The notes beneath the pieces were generated by a model. The model searched no databases. It was not told the origin of the DNA and was given only the letters and a program-made list of their open reading frames with translations. Shown here piece by piece: positions 4,129 through 5,071 of a stretch of 5,071 bases of DNA; the stretch's first letter is position 1, and every line of letters starts with the position of its first letter. The position numbers and the translations under genes are program-made. Origin of the DNA: Thioalkalivibrio sp. (GTDB taxonomy: Bacteria > Pseudomonadota > Gammaproteobacteria > Ectothiorhodospirales > Ectothiorhodospiraceae); the NCBI GenBank assembly GCA_007120575.1, contig SKNJ01000226.1:1-5071 (forward strand), in the 5' to 3' direction.

Positions 4129-5071
4129 GTGACCGACCATCCGGAAGAGCTCGAAAGGAAACGCAAGGAACTGGAAGCCGAGTACGACACCGAACACGAG
4201 ATCGGCGAACAGAACATCAACCCGCTGGGTCTGGACCTGCACAACCCAGTGTTCGCGATCAGTGCCCTGCTGATCATCGTGTTCGTCCTCCTGTCACTGG
4301 TCTTCCCGGAAACCGCCAACGAGAAACTGGACGCTACGCGGCAATGGATTGGGAGCACGTTCGACTGGCTGTTCCTGTCCGCCGGCAATATCTTCGTTCT
4401 GTTCTGCCTGGCCCTGATCATCCTCCCGGTGGGGCGGATCCGGATTGGCGGTCAGGACGCGAAGCCCGAGTTCTCGGTGCTGTCGTGGTTCTCGATGCTG
4501 TTCGCCGCCGGCATGGGCATCGGGTTGATGTTCTGGAGCGTGGCGGAGCCGGTCGGCTATTTCACCGAATGGTTCGGCACGCCGCTGGGTATCGAGGGCG
4601 GTACCGAAGAGGCGCACCGGGCCGCGCTGGGGGCCACCATGTACCACTGGGGCCTGCACCCCTGGGCGATCTATTCCGTGGTCGGCCTTGCCCTGGCGTT
4701 TTTTGCCTACAACAAGGGCATGCCTCTGACCATTCGCTCGGCGTTTTACCCACTCCTGGGTGAACGCGTCTGGGGCCCGATCGGGCACGTGATCGACATC
4801 CTCGCGGTGCTCGCCACCATGTTCGGCCTGGCCACATCGCTCGGTCTCGGCGCCCAGCAGGCAGCCTCCGGCCTGGAATTCCTGTTCGGCATAGACGCCG
4901 GCCTGAACACCCAGGTAGCCATCATCATCGGCGTCACCATCGTCGCACTGCTGTCGATCATGCGCGGCATCCATGGCGGGGTGAAGCTGCTCAGCAATAT
5001 CAACCTGATGTTTGCCGCGTTGCTGCTGCTGTTCGTAATGATCGCCGGCGGTGTCCTCGCGTTCCTCGCCA
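4129..5071 (+). CDS. BCCT-family osmolyte transporter (betaine/choline/carnitine type), N-terminal part
   Basis: An inner-membrane secondary transporter importing trimethylammonium compounds or ectoine-like solutes, normally with sodium or protons. The first 314 residues are present and the frame is open at the right edge. GTG at 4129 is chosen because AAGGAGG (4117-4123) lies five bases upstream. A charged, acidic cytoplasmic tail (1-38) precedes seven membrane segments near 40-59, 80-100, 119-139, 173-193, 219-242, 262-278 and 293-314. The glycine-rich motif GMGIG (128-132) matches the substrate- and sodium-binding segment of BetP. HWGLHPWAIY (173-182) carries Trp174, Trp179 and Tyr182, equivalent to three members of BetP's aromatic box; the fourth lies beyond the window. 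LTIRSAFYPLLG (200-211) and GLATSLGLGAQQ (233-244) are further family signatures. Retention of methionine in GMGIG favours an ion-coupled importer over a CaiT-like exchanger. Substrate is undetermined, and the C-terminal osmosensing tail is not visible. Confidence 0.95.
   Translation, partial: MTDHPEELERKRKELEAEYDTEHEIGEQNINPLGLDLHNPVFAISALLIIVFVLLSLVFPETANEKLDATRQWIGSTFDWLFLSAGNIFVLFCLALIILPVGRIRIGGQDAKPEFSVLSWFSMLFAAGMGIGLMFWSVAEPVGYFTEWFGTPLGIEGGTEEAHRAALGATMYHWGLHPWAIYSVVGLALAFFAYNKGMPLTIRSAFYPLLGERVWGPIGHVIDILAVLATMFGLATSLGLGAQQAASGLEFLFGIDAGLNTQVAIIIGVTIVALLSIMRGIHGGVKLLSNINLMFAALLLLFVMIAGGVLAFLA

Noticed and set aside
3924..4763. 279-codon plus-strand open frame over the BCCT gene start
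   Set aside because: It is in a different frame from the transporter, whose signatures and membrane segments are unambiguous, and its product is Arg/Gly/Pro-rich.

Overview
The window looks like the chromosome of a high-GC gammaproteobacterium, quite possibly halophilic or alkaliphilic (Ectothiorhodospiraceae or Halomonadaceae-like). This rests on the codon usage, a tRNA-Gly/tRNA-Cys pair, good E. coli-type Shine-Dalgarno sites, and a BCCT osmolyte transporter with a very acidic, charged N-terminus. The lineage is an inference from gene content, not a demonstrated placement.

Left part (1-662): the N-terminal 173 codons of a P4-type (DUF4102) tyrosine integrase on the minus strand, running off the left edge. 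Its upstream region holds copies of the 9-mer TACCCGCAA in both orientations. Two tandem minus-strand terminator hairpins follow. With tRNA-Cys beside them, this is the classic edge of a genomic island integrated at the 3' end of a tRNA gene; the island body should lie to the left.

Middle-left (685-1498), all on the minus strand: a YbaK-family aminoacyl-tRNA deacylase, a strong GC-discriminator promoter, tRNA-Gly(GCC), an intrinsic-terminator-like hairpin, then tRNA-Cys(GCA). The Cys tRNA has a C-A mismatch in its T stem, which could be a scar of island integration.

Middle-right and right (1662-5071), all on the plus strand: a MacroD-type macrodomain protein (O-acetyl-ADP-ribose deacetylase family); a complete, catalytically intact but sequence-divergent TrpB with no trpA beside it; a roughly 440-base intergenic stretch dense with hairpins; and the first 314 codons of a BCCT transporter starting at GTG. 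The three genes are separated by long gaps, so they are probably separate transcription units and nothing shows that they work together.

I see no CRISPR array, IS element or clearly new multi-gene system. The most interesting points are the island edge with its repeat array and mismatched tRNA-Cys, and the orphan TrpB variant with its structured leader.
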